From NCBI GenBank assembly GCA_042091495.1, contig JBELHJ010000002.1:25589-89588 (forward strand): a DNA stretch of 64,000 nucleotides, written 5' to 3'. Origin of the DNA: JBELHJ01 sp042091495. Its GTDB lineage: Bacteria > Bacteroidota > Bacteroidia > Flavobacteriales > Flavobacteriaceae. This document shows, piece after piece, positions 44,619 to 52,864 of the stretch. A program made the translations under genes and the position numbers. Numbering within the stretch: position 1 is the first letter of the stretch; each line of letters starts with the position of its first letter. Under the pieces are notes generated by a model, which was not told the DNA's origin, did no database searches, and saw nothing but the letters and a program-made list of their open reading frames with translations.

Positions 44619-45812
44619 TTATGCTAATACAGCTTGAACCTTGTCTGCCGCTTCTTTAAACTCTACTGCACTCTGAACATCCAGACCAGAATTATCAATA
44701 AGCTCCTTGGCGATGTCTGCATTAGTTCCTTGTAATCTCACAATAATAGGAACCTGAATTGCATCTCCCATATTTTTGTAGGCATCTACAACACCTTGAG
44801 CAACACGATCACATCTAACAATACCTCCAAAAATATTTATGAGGATTGCTTTTACATTAGGGTCCTTTAATATAATTCTAAAAGCTGCCTCAACCCTTGC
44901 AGCATCAGCAGTACCACCAACATCTAAAAAGTTTGCTGGCTCTCCACCTGCTTGCTTAATTAAATCCATGGTTGCCATTGCTAAACCAGCACCATTTACC
45001 ATACAACCAACATTGCCATCTAAGTCAACATAGTTAAGCCCTAATTCACCTGCTTCAACTTCAATAGGATTCTCTTCTCGTTTGTCTCTTAAAGCAGCTA
45101 AATCTTTGTGTCTAAATAAGGCATTACCATCTAAAGTTACTTTAGAGTCAACTGCCATGATTTTATCATCACTTGTTTTTAGCACTGGGTTTATCTCGAA
45201 TAAAGAGGAATCAGATTTATCATATGCTGTATATAGTGCCGTAACAAACTTTGTCATTTCTTTAAAAGCCACCCCAGATAAACCAAGATTAAATGCCACT
45301 TTTCTAGCCTGAAAAGGTAAAAGTCCTACTGCAGGGTCAATTTCTTCAGTAAAAATTAAATGAGGGGTTTCTTCTGCTACAGTTTCAATATCCATCCCGC
45401 CCTCTGTAGAATACATAATCATATTTCTTCCCGTTGCTCTATTTAATAGAACAGAAATATAAAATTCATCTGGTTCACTAGCCCCTGGATAATAAACATC
45501 CTCAGCAACTAAAACTTGATGTACTTTCTTACCTTCTGCAGAAGTTTGAGGTGTTACTAAATTCATTCCTATGATCTGACCTGCTAATTCTTTAACCTCA
45601 TCTAGGTTTTTGGCTAGCTTAACACCACCACCTTTTCCACGTCCACCAGCGTGAACCTGAGCTTTAATAACATGCCAACCTGTACCAGTTTCTTCAGTTA
45701 ATTTTTTAGCTGCTTCAACAGCTTCGTCAGCAGTTTGAGCAACAATTCCGCGTTGAATACGCACTCCAAAGCTGCTTAACAATTCTTTTCCTTGATATTC
45801 GTGTAAATTCAT
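44619..45812 (-). CDS. sucC: Succinyl-CoA synthetase, ADP-forming, beta subunit
   Basis: A 397-residue ATP-grasp protein of the citric acid cycle that forms succinate and ATP/GTP from succinyl-CoA with the SucD alpha subunit, which is not in the window. It has MNLHEYQGKELL, the GGRGKGGGVKLAKN glycine-rich nucleotide loop, EINPVLK and the GNVGCMVNGAGLAMATMDLIK and INIFGGIVRCD phosphate-binding segments. Length is normal. A strong promoter lies upstream and a terminator downstream, so it is transcribed on its own. Confidence 0.97.
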   Translation of the reverse strand: MNLHEYQGKELLSSFGVRIQRGIVAQTADEAVEAAKKLTEETGTGWHVIKAQVHAGGRGKGGGVKLAKNLDEVKELAGQIIGMNLVTPQTSAEGKKVHQVLVAEDVYYPGASEPDEFYISVLLNRATGRNMIMYSTEGGMDIETVAEETPHLIFTEEIDPAVGLLPFQARKVAFNLGLSGVAFKEMTKFVTALYTAYDKSDSSLFEINPVLKTSDDKIMAVDSKVTLDGNALFRHKDLAALRDKREENPIEVEAGELGLNYVDLDGNVGCMVNGAGLAMATMDLIKQAGGEPANFLDVGGTADAARVEAAFRIILKDPNVKAILINIFGGIVRCDRVAQGVVDAYKNMGDAIQVPIIVRLQGTNADIAKELIDNSGLDVQSAVEFKEAADKVQAVLA

Positions 45813-45839
45813 TTGTAATCAGAAATTTATTTAGTGGCA

Positions 45840-45870
45840 CAAAAATAGTCATCCCTATTCGTATTACCAA
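45840..45870 (-). promoter_or_regulatory. Strong Bacteroidota-type promoter of sucC
   Basis: On the minus strand TTG (45868-45870) and the perfect -7 box TATTTTTG (45840-45847) are 20 bases apart. The start codon is 28 bases below the -7 box. Confidence 0.7.
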
Positions 45871-45883
45871 TATTTTAAAACTA

Positions 45884-46540
45884 TTATTGATTTAAACTTT
45901 TAATAACAGAAAATGCCTTATCAACAAGCTTATCTTCAACTAAAACTGTAAACTCATTTGTTGTGGAAATAACTTCATAAAGCGTGACACCTTCCCATGC
46001 TAATTTTTTAAAAATTTGATAATATAGTCCTACAACTTTAGAATTTTCTCTAGGGAGTGATATTGTGATGGCTGATAGATTTTCTTGTAAACCAATTTGT
46101 TGTTCGTTTTTAAATTCGTTTACAACTGTTTCTCTTTCTGAGCTCGTTATGACAATGTTGCTTTCATAAATACCACGTGTAAATGCGTAAAAGATATTAT
46201 CTTTGGAATGAATCTTGTCCAAAACTCTTTTATTGGAATTAATCAAGGTTTTGGAATTGCTATAAGTAAAATCACTTAAACCAGATCTTACAGTGATATC
46301 CCCTAGATTATTAAACATTTGTTTAAGTTTTATAGATGTTCCTGTATTTAATGGCTGGTTGTAACGTCTTAAAGCCATCATTATGGCACCTGTTTTAACA
46401 TCTTTACGAAGCATATCAGAAATTTGTCCTTGCAAGTTTTCAGCAAGTGCAGAATAATTGATAATCTGCTCATTTAACGCTTCTTCAATAAAAGGCTTGG
46501 AAGCAATTATTTGTTCAACACAAGAAGCAATAGTTTTCAT
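45884..46540 (-). CDS. ACT-domain protein related to aspartokinase regulatory region
   Basis: A 218-residue protein without signal peptide. Its N-terminal 60 residues (INYSALAENLQGQISDMLRKDVKTGAIMMALRRY) look like a small helix-turn-helix-type domain, and residues about 150-215 (NLSAITISLPRENSKVVGLYYQIFKKLAWEGVTLYEVISTTNEFTVLVEDKLVDKAFSVI) look like the second ACT domain of aspartate kinase. There is no kinase domain. Its gene is divergent from lysA, which is the last lysine-pathway enzyme, so it could sense lysine or another amino acid and act as a regulator. That role is an inference. Similar proteins are often named aspartate kinase in databases, which would mislead. Confidence 0.65.
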   Translation of the reverse strand: MKTIASCVEQIIASKPFIEEALNEQIINYSALAENLQGQISDMLRKDVKTGAIMMALRRYNQPLNTGTSIKLKQMFNNLGDITVRSGLSDFTYSNSKTLINSNKRVLDKIHSKDNIFYAFTRGIYESNIVITSSERETVVNEFKNEQQIGLQENLSAITISLPRENSKVVGLYYQIFKKLAWEGVTLYEVISTTNEFTVLVEDKLVDKAFSVIKSLNQ

Positions 46541-46614
46541 TTGTTAATTATTTAACATATTGTGTAAAATTAGTAAAATTTAAATTATTAAATACTTTAA
46601 GTCTTAAGAAATAA

Positions 46615-46622
46615 TAATTTTG
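46615..46622 (+). promoter_or_regulatory. -7 box of the lysA promoter
   Basis: TAATTTTG is a perfect TAnnTTTG and lies 21 bases before the ATG at 46644. Its -33 element is weak (CTTTAAG near 46593). Confidence 0.5.
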
Positions 46623-46643
46623 CGCAAGGAAATTGAAATAAAA

Positions 46644-47849
46644 ATGAAAAACAGAACCTTATTACAAATTGCAAAGGACTTTGGTAGCCCTGTTTATGTA
46701 TATGATAGTGCAACCATATCCTCCCAATACAGCCGATTAACTAATGCTTTTAGTAAAGTCAAAAATTTAAGAATTAACTACGCTGTTAAAGCACTATCAA
46801 ATATTTCGGTTTTAAAATTATTTCATTCTCTTGGTTCAGGACTAGATACGGTGTCTATACAAGAAGTTCAATTAGGTTTGAAAGCTGGATTTAAACCAGA
46901 GCATATCATTTTTACACCTAATGGTGTTTCTTTAGAAGAAATTGAAACAGTTTCAAAACTTGGTGTTCAAATAAATATTGATAATCTTTCAATTCTAGAA
47001 CAATTTGGTACAAAACATCCAAACGTTCCTGTTTGTATCCGTATTAATCCTCACATCATGGCTGGAGGTAATACCAATATTTCTGTTGGTCACATAGATA
47101 GTAAATTCGGAATTTCTATACATCAGATGCCTTTATTATTGCGAATTGTAGAAAACACTAACATGAACATTAATGGTATTCACATGCACACAGGTAGCGA
47201 TATTTTAGATGTAGATGTTTTTCTTTACGCTAGCGAAATTTTATTTGAAACAGCTAAAAACTTCAAAAATTTAGAATTCATAGATTTTGGATCTGGTTTT
47301 AAAGTACCTTACAAAGCTGGCGATATAGAAACTAATATTGAAGAACTTGGTAAAAAGCTTTCAAGTAGATTTAACGAATTCTGTAAAAATTATGGCAAAG
47401 AGTTGACTTTAGCGTTCGAGCCTGGTAAATTCTTAGTTAGTGAAGCTGGTGTTTTTCTAGCTAAAGTTAATGTTGTAAAACAAACTACATCCACTGTATT
47501 TGCTCAAATAGATTCTGGATTCAATCATTTGATTAGACCCATGCTATATGGCTCGCAACATGAAATTTTTAATATCTCTAACCCAAAAGGAAGAGAGCGT
47601 TTTTATTCGGTAGTTGGTTATATCTGTGAAACCGACACCTTTGCTAATAACAGACGTATTAATGAAATAAATGAAGGTGATATTTTATGCTTTAAAAATG
47701 CTGGTGCTTATTGTTTCTCTATGGCCAGTAATTACAATTCGAGATATAGACCTGCTGAAGTTTTGATTCACAACGGTGATTATCACCTGATAAGAAAAAG
47801 AGAAACATTTGATGACCTCGTCACAAACCAATTAGTGATTGATTTATAA
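46644..47849 (+). CDS. lysA: Diaminopimelate decarboxylase
   Basis: A 401-residue pyridoxal-phosphate enzyme that decarboxylates meso-diaminopimelate to lysine. It has the alanine-racemase-like barrel with NYAVKALSNISVL (Schiff-base Lys), GSGLDTVS, HIMAGGNTNISVGHIDSKFG, IHMHTGS, GSGFKVPY, EPGKFLV and the C-terminal CETDTF and GAYCFSMASNYNSR signature. The ATG at 46644 is used over an upstream TTG because it follows a good -7 box. It is divergent from the ACT-domain gene and ends at a bidirectional terminator. Confidence 0.95.
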   Translation: MKNRTLLQIAKDFGSPVYVYDSATISSQYSRLTNAFSKVKNLRINYAVKALSNISVLKLFHSLGSGLDTVSIQEVQLGLKAGFKPEHIIFTPNGVSLEEIETVSKLGVQINIDNLSILEQFGTKHPNVPVCIRINPHIMAGGNTNISVGHIDSKFGISIHQMPLLLRIVENTNMNINGIHMHTGSDILDVDVFLYASEILFETAKNFKNLEFIDFGSGFKVPYKAGDIETNIEELGKKLSSRFNEFCKNYGKELTLAFEPGKFLVSEAGVFLAKVNVVKQTTSTVFAQIDSGFNHLIRPMLYGSQHEIFNISNPKGRERFYSVVGYICETDTFANNRRINEINEGDILCFKNAGAYCFSMASNYNSRYRPAEVLIHNGDYHLIRKRETFDDLVTNQLVIDL

Positions 47850-47857
47850 CTACAATA

Positions 47858-47887
47858 GAAAAAGCCTGATTTGAAATCAGGCTTTTT
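47858..47887. terminator. Bidirectional terminator between lysA and the M28 peptidase
   Basis: AAAAAGCCTGATTT pairs with AATCAGGCTTTTT. The symmetric A and T runs make it active for both converging transcripts. Confidence 0.9.
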
Positions 47888-47891
47888 CATA

Positions 47892-49280
47892 TTAATTAAT
47901 TCCGTACTTATCAATTAGATAAACCAAAGCAGTCATTGAAGCTGCTCCTAATTCAAGTTCGCGTTTGTTAATAGCGTCAAAGGTATCATTACTTGCATGA
48001 TGATGATCAAAATAGCGTTGTGAATCTGGACGTAGACCAGCCAAAACATTAGTTTTATCTTTTAAAGGATTTACATCTGCACCACTACCCCCTCTTTCAA
48101 AATAGTGAATTAAATAGGGCTTAAATAAAGGTTTCCATTGATCAAGTTTTTTGAAAAACTTATCGGAACAATCAAATGAGAAACCTCGAGGTGTAAAACC
48201 TCCTGCATCGCTTTCTAAACAGAATACATGACTTTCATTTAGTTGTTTAGCTTGACTTGCATACTTTTTAGCACCTCGTAAACCATTTTCTTCATTCATA
48301 AATAAAACAACTCTAAGAGAGTGTTTGGGTTTTATATTTAAAACGTTCATTAATCTTAAAACTTCCATCGACTGGACTACTCCTGCACCATCATCATGTG
48401 AACCATCACCGAGATCCCATGAATCTAGATGCCCTCCAACTAATAGATATTGATCAGGGTATTTAGAACCTCTAATTTCTCCAACTACATTATACGATTT
48501 AACATCTTTTAACTGCTTACAATTTTGCTTAAAATAAAACTTAATATCATTATCTAAATTAAGCATTGTACTCAATAAATCAGCATGCATTGTACTAATG
48601 GCTGCTGCAGGTATTCTATTCTTATTAGACAAATCACCATAAGTCATGCTTCCTGTATGAGGCAGTTCATCTAATCTTAAATTCATAGATCTAACAATCA
48701 CACCAACTGCTCCAAATTTCTCTGCCTGAACGGCTCCTTCATACCTTTGATTAACACAACCTCCATAGGCTTCGAATGTACTAATTAAATCCACTTGCAT
48801 TGGTCGGTTATAAAAAACTATCTTACCTTCAATTTTCTCTTTTCCTAGTCGTTCTAAATCCTCAAAATTCTTTACCTCAACAACATTAGCTTTTAAGCCA
48901 CTTGGTGAGGTAGAAATAGACCCTCCAAGTGCACAAATATTAACCTGAGTTGTCTGACCAGGAGCGGTTTCTATATAAGCGAATTCTGGTGCACCTCTAA
49001 CCCATCTTGGTACCATAACTGGTTGTAAAAAAACGCGGTCAAGCCCTAATTCTTGAAGTTCTGATTTTGTATACTTAACAGCTTGCTCTGCATTAAATGA
49101 ACCCGATAAGCGACCACCAATTTCATTAGAAAGGTAGTCAAGCCAATCATAAGCTTTTCCATTTGTTAAAGCTGTTTTATAAATAGATTTAAATGTAACC
49201 TCATCTGATTGGGCACTCACAACCTGACCATAAATAAGAAATAGTAATAAAAATAATTTTTGGAATTTATTTAGCTGCAT
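47892..49280 (-). CDS. Secreted M28-family zinc aminopeptidase
   Basis: A 462-residue exported peptidase; the start at 49280 puts a signal peptide (MQLNKFQKLFLLLFLIYGQVVSA) at the front, and a longer start is less likely. A PA-like insertion domain (about 110-240) precedes the catalytic M28 domain with zinc ligands in GGHLDSWD, GSHDDGAG, NEENG, SDAGGF and a final HHHASNDTFD His. M28 enzymes remove N-terminal residues from peptides in the periplasm or outside. It overlaps the end of the sigma-54 regulator gene by 14 bases, so translation may be coupled. Confidence 0.92.
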   Translation of the reverse strand: MQLNKFQKLFLLLFLIYGQVVSAQSDEVTFKSIYKTALTNGKAYDWLDYLSNEIGGRLSGSFNAEQAVKYTKSELQELGLDRVFLQPVMVPRWVRGAPEFAYIETAPGQTTQVNICALGGSISTSPSGLKANVVEVKNFEDLERLGKEKIEGKIVFYNRPMQVDLISTFEAYGGCVNQRYEGAVQAEKFGAVGVIVRSMNLRLDELPHTGSMTYGDLSNKNRIPAAAISTMHADLLSTMLNLDNDIKFYFKQNCKQLKDVKSYNVVGEIRGSKYPDQYLLVGGHLDSWDLGDGSHDDGAGVVQSMEVLRLMNVLNIKPKHSLRVVLFMNEENGLRGAKKYASQAKQLNESHVFCLESDAGGFTPRGFSFDCSDKFFKKLDQWKPLFKPYLIHYFERGGSGADVNPLKDKTNVLAGLRPDSQRYFDHHHASNDTFDAINKRELELGAASMTALVYLIDKYGIN

Positions 49281-50430
49281 AAGATTTAACATCACTAGTT
49301 GTTATTGTTTCGCCTCCTAAGATAATCAATCGCTCAACAACATTTCTGAGTTCTCTTATATTGCCTGTCCAATCGTAAGCTTTTAAAAGTTCCAATGCAT
49401 CATCATTAAATAATTTTGGTGCAATACCATTTTGACTTGAAATTTGGTTTGTAAAATGAGAAACTAATAAAGGAATATCTTCTCTTCTATTATTTAATGA
49501 TGGAACTTTAATAAGAATCACAGCCAATCTGTGATACAAATCTTCACGAAAACGTCCTGCTTCAATTTCCTTTTTTAAATCTTTGTTAGTGGCAGCAATT
49601 ACCCTAACATTAACCTTAATATCTTTATCAGTTCCAACTCTTTGGATTCTGTTCTCTTGAAGTGCTCTTAAAACCTTTGCTTGCGCTGACAAACTCATAT
49701 CACCAATCTCATCCAAAAAAATAGAACCTTCATTAGCTGCTTCAAATTTACCAGCACGATCTTTATTAGCCCCTGTAAAAGCCCCTTTAACATGACCAAA
49801 CAATTCACTTTCGATTAATTCTGAAGGAATAGCCGCACAGTTAACTTCAATTAATGATTTTGATGAGCGTTCACTTTTTTGGTGAAGCCAGTGTGCAACG
49901 AGTTCTTTGCCTGTCCCATTTTCTCCTGTTATAAGAACTCTGGCATCAGTTATTGCAACTTTTTCAATAATTGCTTTAATCTCAAGAATTTTATCGCTCT
50001 CTCCAATCATCTCGTAATTCTTACTGATTTTCTTTTTGAGTCTTTTATTTTCAACTACAAGGTCATTTCGATCCAAAGCTATTCTGACTGTTTGTAATAG
50101 TCTGTTTAAATCTGGAGGCTTAGAAATGTAATCAAAAGCACCCATTCGCATGGTTTCCACAGCCGTATCAAGATCTCCATGACCAGAAATCATAACTACA
50201 GGAGTTTCTGGTTTTATTTTTTTTGAAAATTGTAAAACTTCAACACCGTCTGCCTTTGGCATTTTAATATCACTCAAGATCAAATCATAATCATTTGACT
50301 TAATTTTTTCTTGAGCAACTAAGCCATTTTCAGCTTCGTCAATTAAATAAGACGCATTCTCTTCTGATAAAATTTTTACTAAAACTCTACGAATAGCATC
50401 TTCATCTTCTACAATTAAAATATGGGCCAT
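49267..50430 (-). CDS. NtrC-family sigma-54 response regulator without a DNA-binding domain
   Basis: A 387-residue response regulator. The receiver domain has the phospho-acceptor Asp54 (LSDIKMP) and Lys104. The AAA+ domain (about 140-375) has Walker A GENGTGKE (169-176), the sigma-54-contacting GAFTGA (216-221), Walker B FLDEIGDM (238-245) and the GNIRELRNVVERL sensor end. The protein stops about ten residues later, so the usual Fis-type C-terminal helix-turn-helix is missing. It therefore probably activates sigma-54 promoters from solution or through a partner. No histidine kinase is encoded nearby. It follows ABC genes by 8 bases. Confidence 0.92.
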   Translation of the reverse strand: MAHILIVEDEDAIRRVLVKILSEENASYLIDEAENGLVAQEKIKSNDYDLILSDIKMPKADGVEVLQFSKKIKPETPVVMISGHGDLDTAVETMRMGAFDYISKPPDLNRLLQTVRIALDRNDLVVENKRLKKKISKNYEMIGESDKILEIKAIIEKVAITDARVLITGENGTGKELVAHWLHQKSERSSKSLIEVNCAAIPSELIESELFGHVKGAFTGANKDRAGKFEAANEGSIFLDEIGDMSLSAQAKVLRALQENRIQRVGTDKDIKVNVRVIAATNKDLKKEIEAGRFREDLYHRLAVILIKVPSLNNRREDIPLLVSHFTNQISSQNGIAPKLFNDDALELLKAYDWTGNIRELRNVVERLIILGGETITTSDVKSYAAK

Positions 50431-50438
50431 CTAAAAAT

Positions 50439-51740
50439 CTAATATTTAATCCACTTAACCAATTCCTTATATGTTGGCTTTTTGCCGTACATTAAAATAC
50501 CAACTCTGTAGATTTTTGCACCAAGCCAAACACTTCCCATAAAGCTAAAAATTAAAATTAAAACAGACACTATCTGTTGCCATATTGGTACTCCAAAAGG
50601 AATCCTCATGAGCATTACGACTGGTGAAGTAAATGGAATAAAAGAAAAAACTGTTGAAACTGTCCCGTGAGGATCTTCAATTACAGTGAAAAAGCCAACA
50701 TATACAGCCAATATTAATGGCATGAGTATAGGTAACATAAACTGCTGAGTATCCGTTTCATTATCAACAGCAGCACCAATAGCTGCATAAAGTGAGCTGT
50801 ACAATAAGTATCCTCCTAAAAAGAAAAACACAAAAGCAATTGCTAAATTGGTTAAGGGCAAATGGTTAATTGCCGTAAAAAGGTTTTGGATTTCGGAGTT
50901 AGCAGAAATATTTGCCGTTTGATTAATCATTTCCTGAGAATCTGGAACAGAAGATAAACCAAATACAGAACCCATTACCGTGAATAAAACACCACCTAAA
51001 ATTATCCATATCAGAAACTGACTAATTCCAGCTAAAGAAGTCCCAAGAATTTTACCCATCATTAATTGGGTGGGCTTAACTGAAGATATAATGACCTCAA
51101 TAATTCTACTTGTTTTTTCCTCAATAATACTTCGCATAATCATATTTCCATAGATAATGATAAACATAAACAATAAATAACCCGCTGCACCACCAAAAAT
51201 TAACTTAACAATGTTGTCTAATTTTGAAGTTTTTTCTCCTTCAAATGATTCTTGGTTAAGATTAACAGAAACTTTTGAAGATTTAATCTCACTTAAATCG
51301 TAACCTTTATCTAGCAAGATTATATCTGTAAACTTTTTTTCAATTAATCTCTCTAAATCAGAAATTACACTTAAAGACGGTGTTGATCCTGAGTAAAATT
51401 TAGATTGTTTTGCACTTTCACTAATAGTTGCCATTTGAGGAATATGTAGTAATCCGTAATCCTCTTTTTCCTCTGACAATAATTTAGCAGCTTCTAAGTC
51501 TAGATCTTCAAGAAAAGAATATTTAACAAATTTTTTATCTCTAATAGACTCCTTGAGTGTATTGGTTTCATCCAAAATTGAAATGTTCTTAATTGTATCA
51601 TTATTCATTTGAGATAAATAAACAACGACAGAAATTAAGACTACCATAATAATTGGACTTAAAAATGTCATGATAATAAAAGACTTGTTTTTAACCTTAG
51701 TTAAATACTCTCTTTGTATAATAAGTTTTAAATGATTCAT
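50439..51740 (-). CDS. ABC transporter permease (NatB/YhaP-like)
   Basis: A 433-residue membrane subunit with an N-terminal transmembrane helix (about 23-45), a long extracytoplasmic region (about 50-185), and five to six helices in the last 250 residues. The opening REYLTKVKNKSFIIMTFLSPIIMVVLI is typical of ABC-2 permeases of the NatB type, which extrude sodium or other substrates. It follows the ATPase gene by 3 bases and precedes the sigma-54 regulator by 8 bases. Substrate unknown. Confidence 0.9.
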   Translation of the reverse strand: MNHLKLIIQREYLTKVKNKSFIIMTFLSPIIMVVLISVVVYLSQMNNDTIKNISILDETNTLKESIRDKKFVKYSFLEDLDLEAAKLLSEEKEDYGLLHIPQMATISESAKQSKFYSGSTPSLSVISDLERLIEKKFTDIILLDKGYDLSEIKSSKVSVNLNQESFEGEKTSKLDNIVKLIFGGAAGYLLFMFIIIYGNMIMRSIIEEKTSRIIEVIISSVKPTQLMMGKILGTSLAGISQFLIWIILGGVLFTVMGSVFGLSSVPDSQEMINQTANISANSEIQNLFTAINHLPLTNLAIAFVFFFLGGYLLYSSLYAAIGAAVDNETDTQQFMLPILMPLILAVYVGFFTVIEDPHGTVSTVFSFIPFTSPVVMLMRIPFGVPIWQQIVSVLILIFSFMGSVWLGAKIYRVGILMYGKKPTYKELVKWIKY

Positions 51741-51743
51741 GGC

Positions 51744-52670
51744 TTAATTTGAGTTTACAGATTTGATAAATATGTCGTTAACTGAGGGAATGACCTCAAC
51801 AAAATGATTAACCTCTGCGTGTTTAAGAACAAATGCAAGCATGTCATTAGAATCATCAGACGCTTTCAACTTTACATTTAATTTTAAATCGTCGTTTAAA
51901 TTTTTAAATGATGGAGGTAACACTTCATATTTTTCATTAATTACTGCCTTAAGATCAATTTCGGATTTGGGCTGTAATCCAACTTCAAATGTGTTACTTT
52001 TAAATTGCCTCTTAACATCAGTTAATTTCCCATCTAAAATCTTATTTGAAAGATTAATTAAAGTAATATGATCACAAAGTTCCTCAACAGATTCCATTCT
52101 GTGGGTTGAAAATATAACCGTAGCCCCTTTATTTCTAAGTTCAAGAATTTCATCTTTAATTAAGTTGGCACTAACAGGGTCAAACCCAGAAAATGGTTCA
52201 TCGAAAATTAACAACTTCGGTTCATGTAAAACAGTGGTTATAAACTGAATTTTTTGAGCTTGACCTTTACTTAACTCCTGGATTTTTTTATCCCACCAAT
52301 TGCCTATTTCTAATTTTTCAAACCAATATTTTAGTCGCTTTTTAGCATCAGTTTTGTTTAGGCCTTTTAATTGAGCTAAGTACATGATTTGATCGCCAAC
52401 CTTCATGGATTTATATAATCCACGCTCCTCAGGCAAGTATCCAATATCTTTAATATGATTGGGGTTTAGTTTTGTTCCGTCAAACTGAATATCTCCTGAG
52501 TCGGGCATAACAATTTGATTAATTATTCTAATAAAACTTGTTTTTCCGGCTCCATTAGGACCTAACAAGCCATGAATACTGCCTTTTTCAACTTCGATAC
52601 TCACATCATTTAAGGCTTTAAAATCGCCATACGATTTCGAAATATTCTTGGCACTTAATAATTGATTCAT
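51744..52670 (-). CDS. ABC transporter ATP-binding protein (NatA-like)
   Basis: A 308-residue ATPase with Walker A GLLGPNGAGKTSFIR (about 34-48), signature LSKGQAQKIQFI (about 132-143), Walker B LLIFDEPFSGFDPVSA and H-loop FSTHRME. The C-terminal domain of about 85 residues resembles NatA. It pairs with the permease encoded 3 bases downstream. A palindrome-like segment (near 52715-52736) is upstream but its meaning is unclear. Confidence 0.93.
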   Translation of the reverse strand: MNQLLSAKNISKSYGDFKALNDVSIEVEKGSIHGLLGPNGAGKTSFIRIINQIVMPDSGDIQFDGTKLNPNHIKDIGYLPEERGLYKSMKVGDQIMYLAQLKGLNKTDAKKRLKYWFEKLEIGNWWDKKIQELSKGQAQKIQFITTVLHEPKLLIFDEPFSGFDPVSANLIKDEILELRNKGATVIFSTHRMESVEELCDHITLINLSNKILDGKLTDVKRQFKSNTFEVGLQPKSEIDLKAVINEKYEVLPPSFKNLNDDLKLNVKLKASDDSNDMLAFVLKHAEVNHFVEVIPSVNDIFIKSVNSN

Positions 52671-52742
52671 TAATTATTTGATTTAAATTTTGAAGAACTA
52701 AATATATGAAATGTCTTTATGATGACACTAACTGTGGTACTA

Positions 52743-52777
52743 AAAAACAAAACCCACCCTTAATGAATAAGGATGGG
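52743..52777 (-). terminator. Terminator after dnaJ
   Basis: On the minus strand CCCA-CCTTA-type arms pair (one mismatch) and are followed by TTTTGTTTTT. It ends the grpE-dnaJ transcript before the ABC genes. Confidence 0.7.
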
Positions 52778-52864
52778 AAAAAATTGCTATGAAAAAGAAA
52801 ATCATGACTAATAAAATCAGTCACTTCTCAAATATAATGCTTTTTTTATAATTTTAACATATGT

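Noticed and set aside
52715..52736. An imperfect palindrome (ACAGTTAGTGT region) upstream of the ABC ATPase gene as an operator
   Set aside because: The arms are short and interrupted, and no regulator in the window is linked to it, so I could not tell it from chance.
52789..52851. A 20-codon open frame (ATG to TAA) in the gap between dnaJ and the ABC ATPase gene
   Set aside because: It is very short, overlaps no promoter, has no known motif and starts within an AT-rich stretch where such frames arise by chance.
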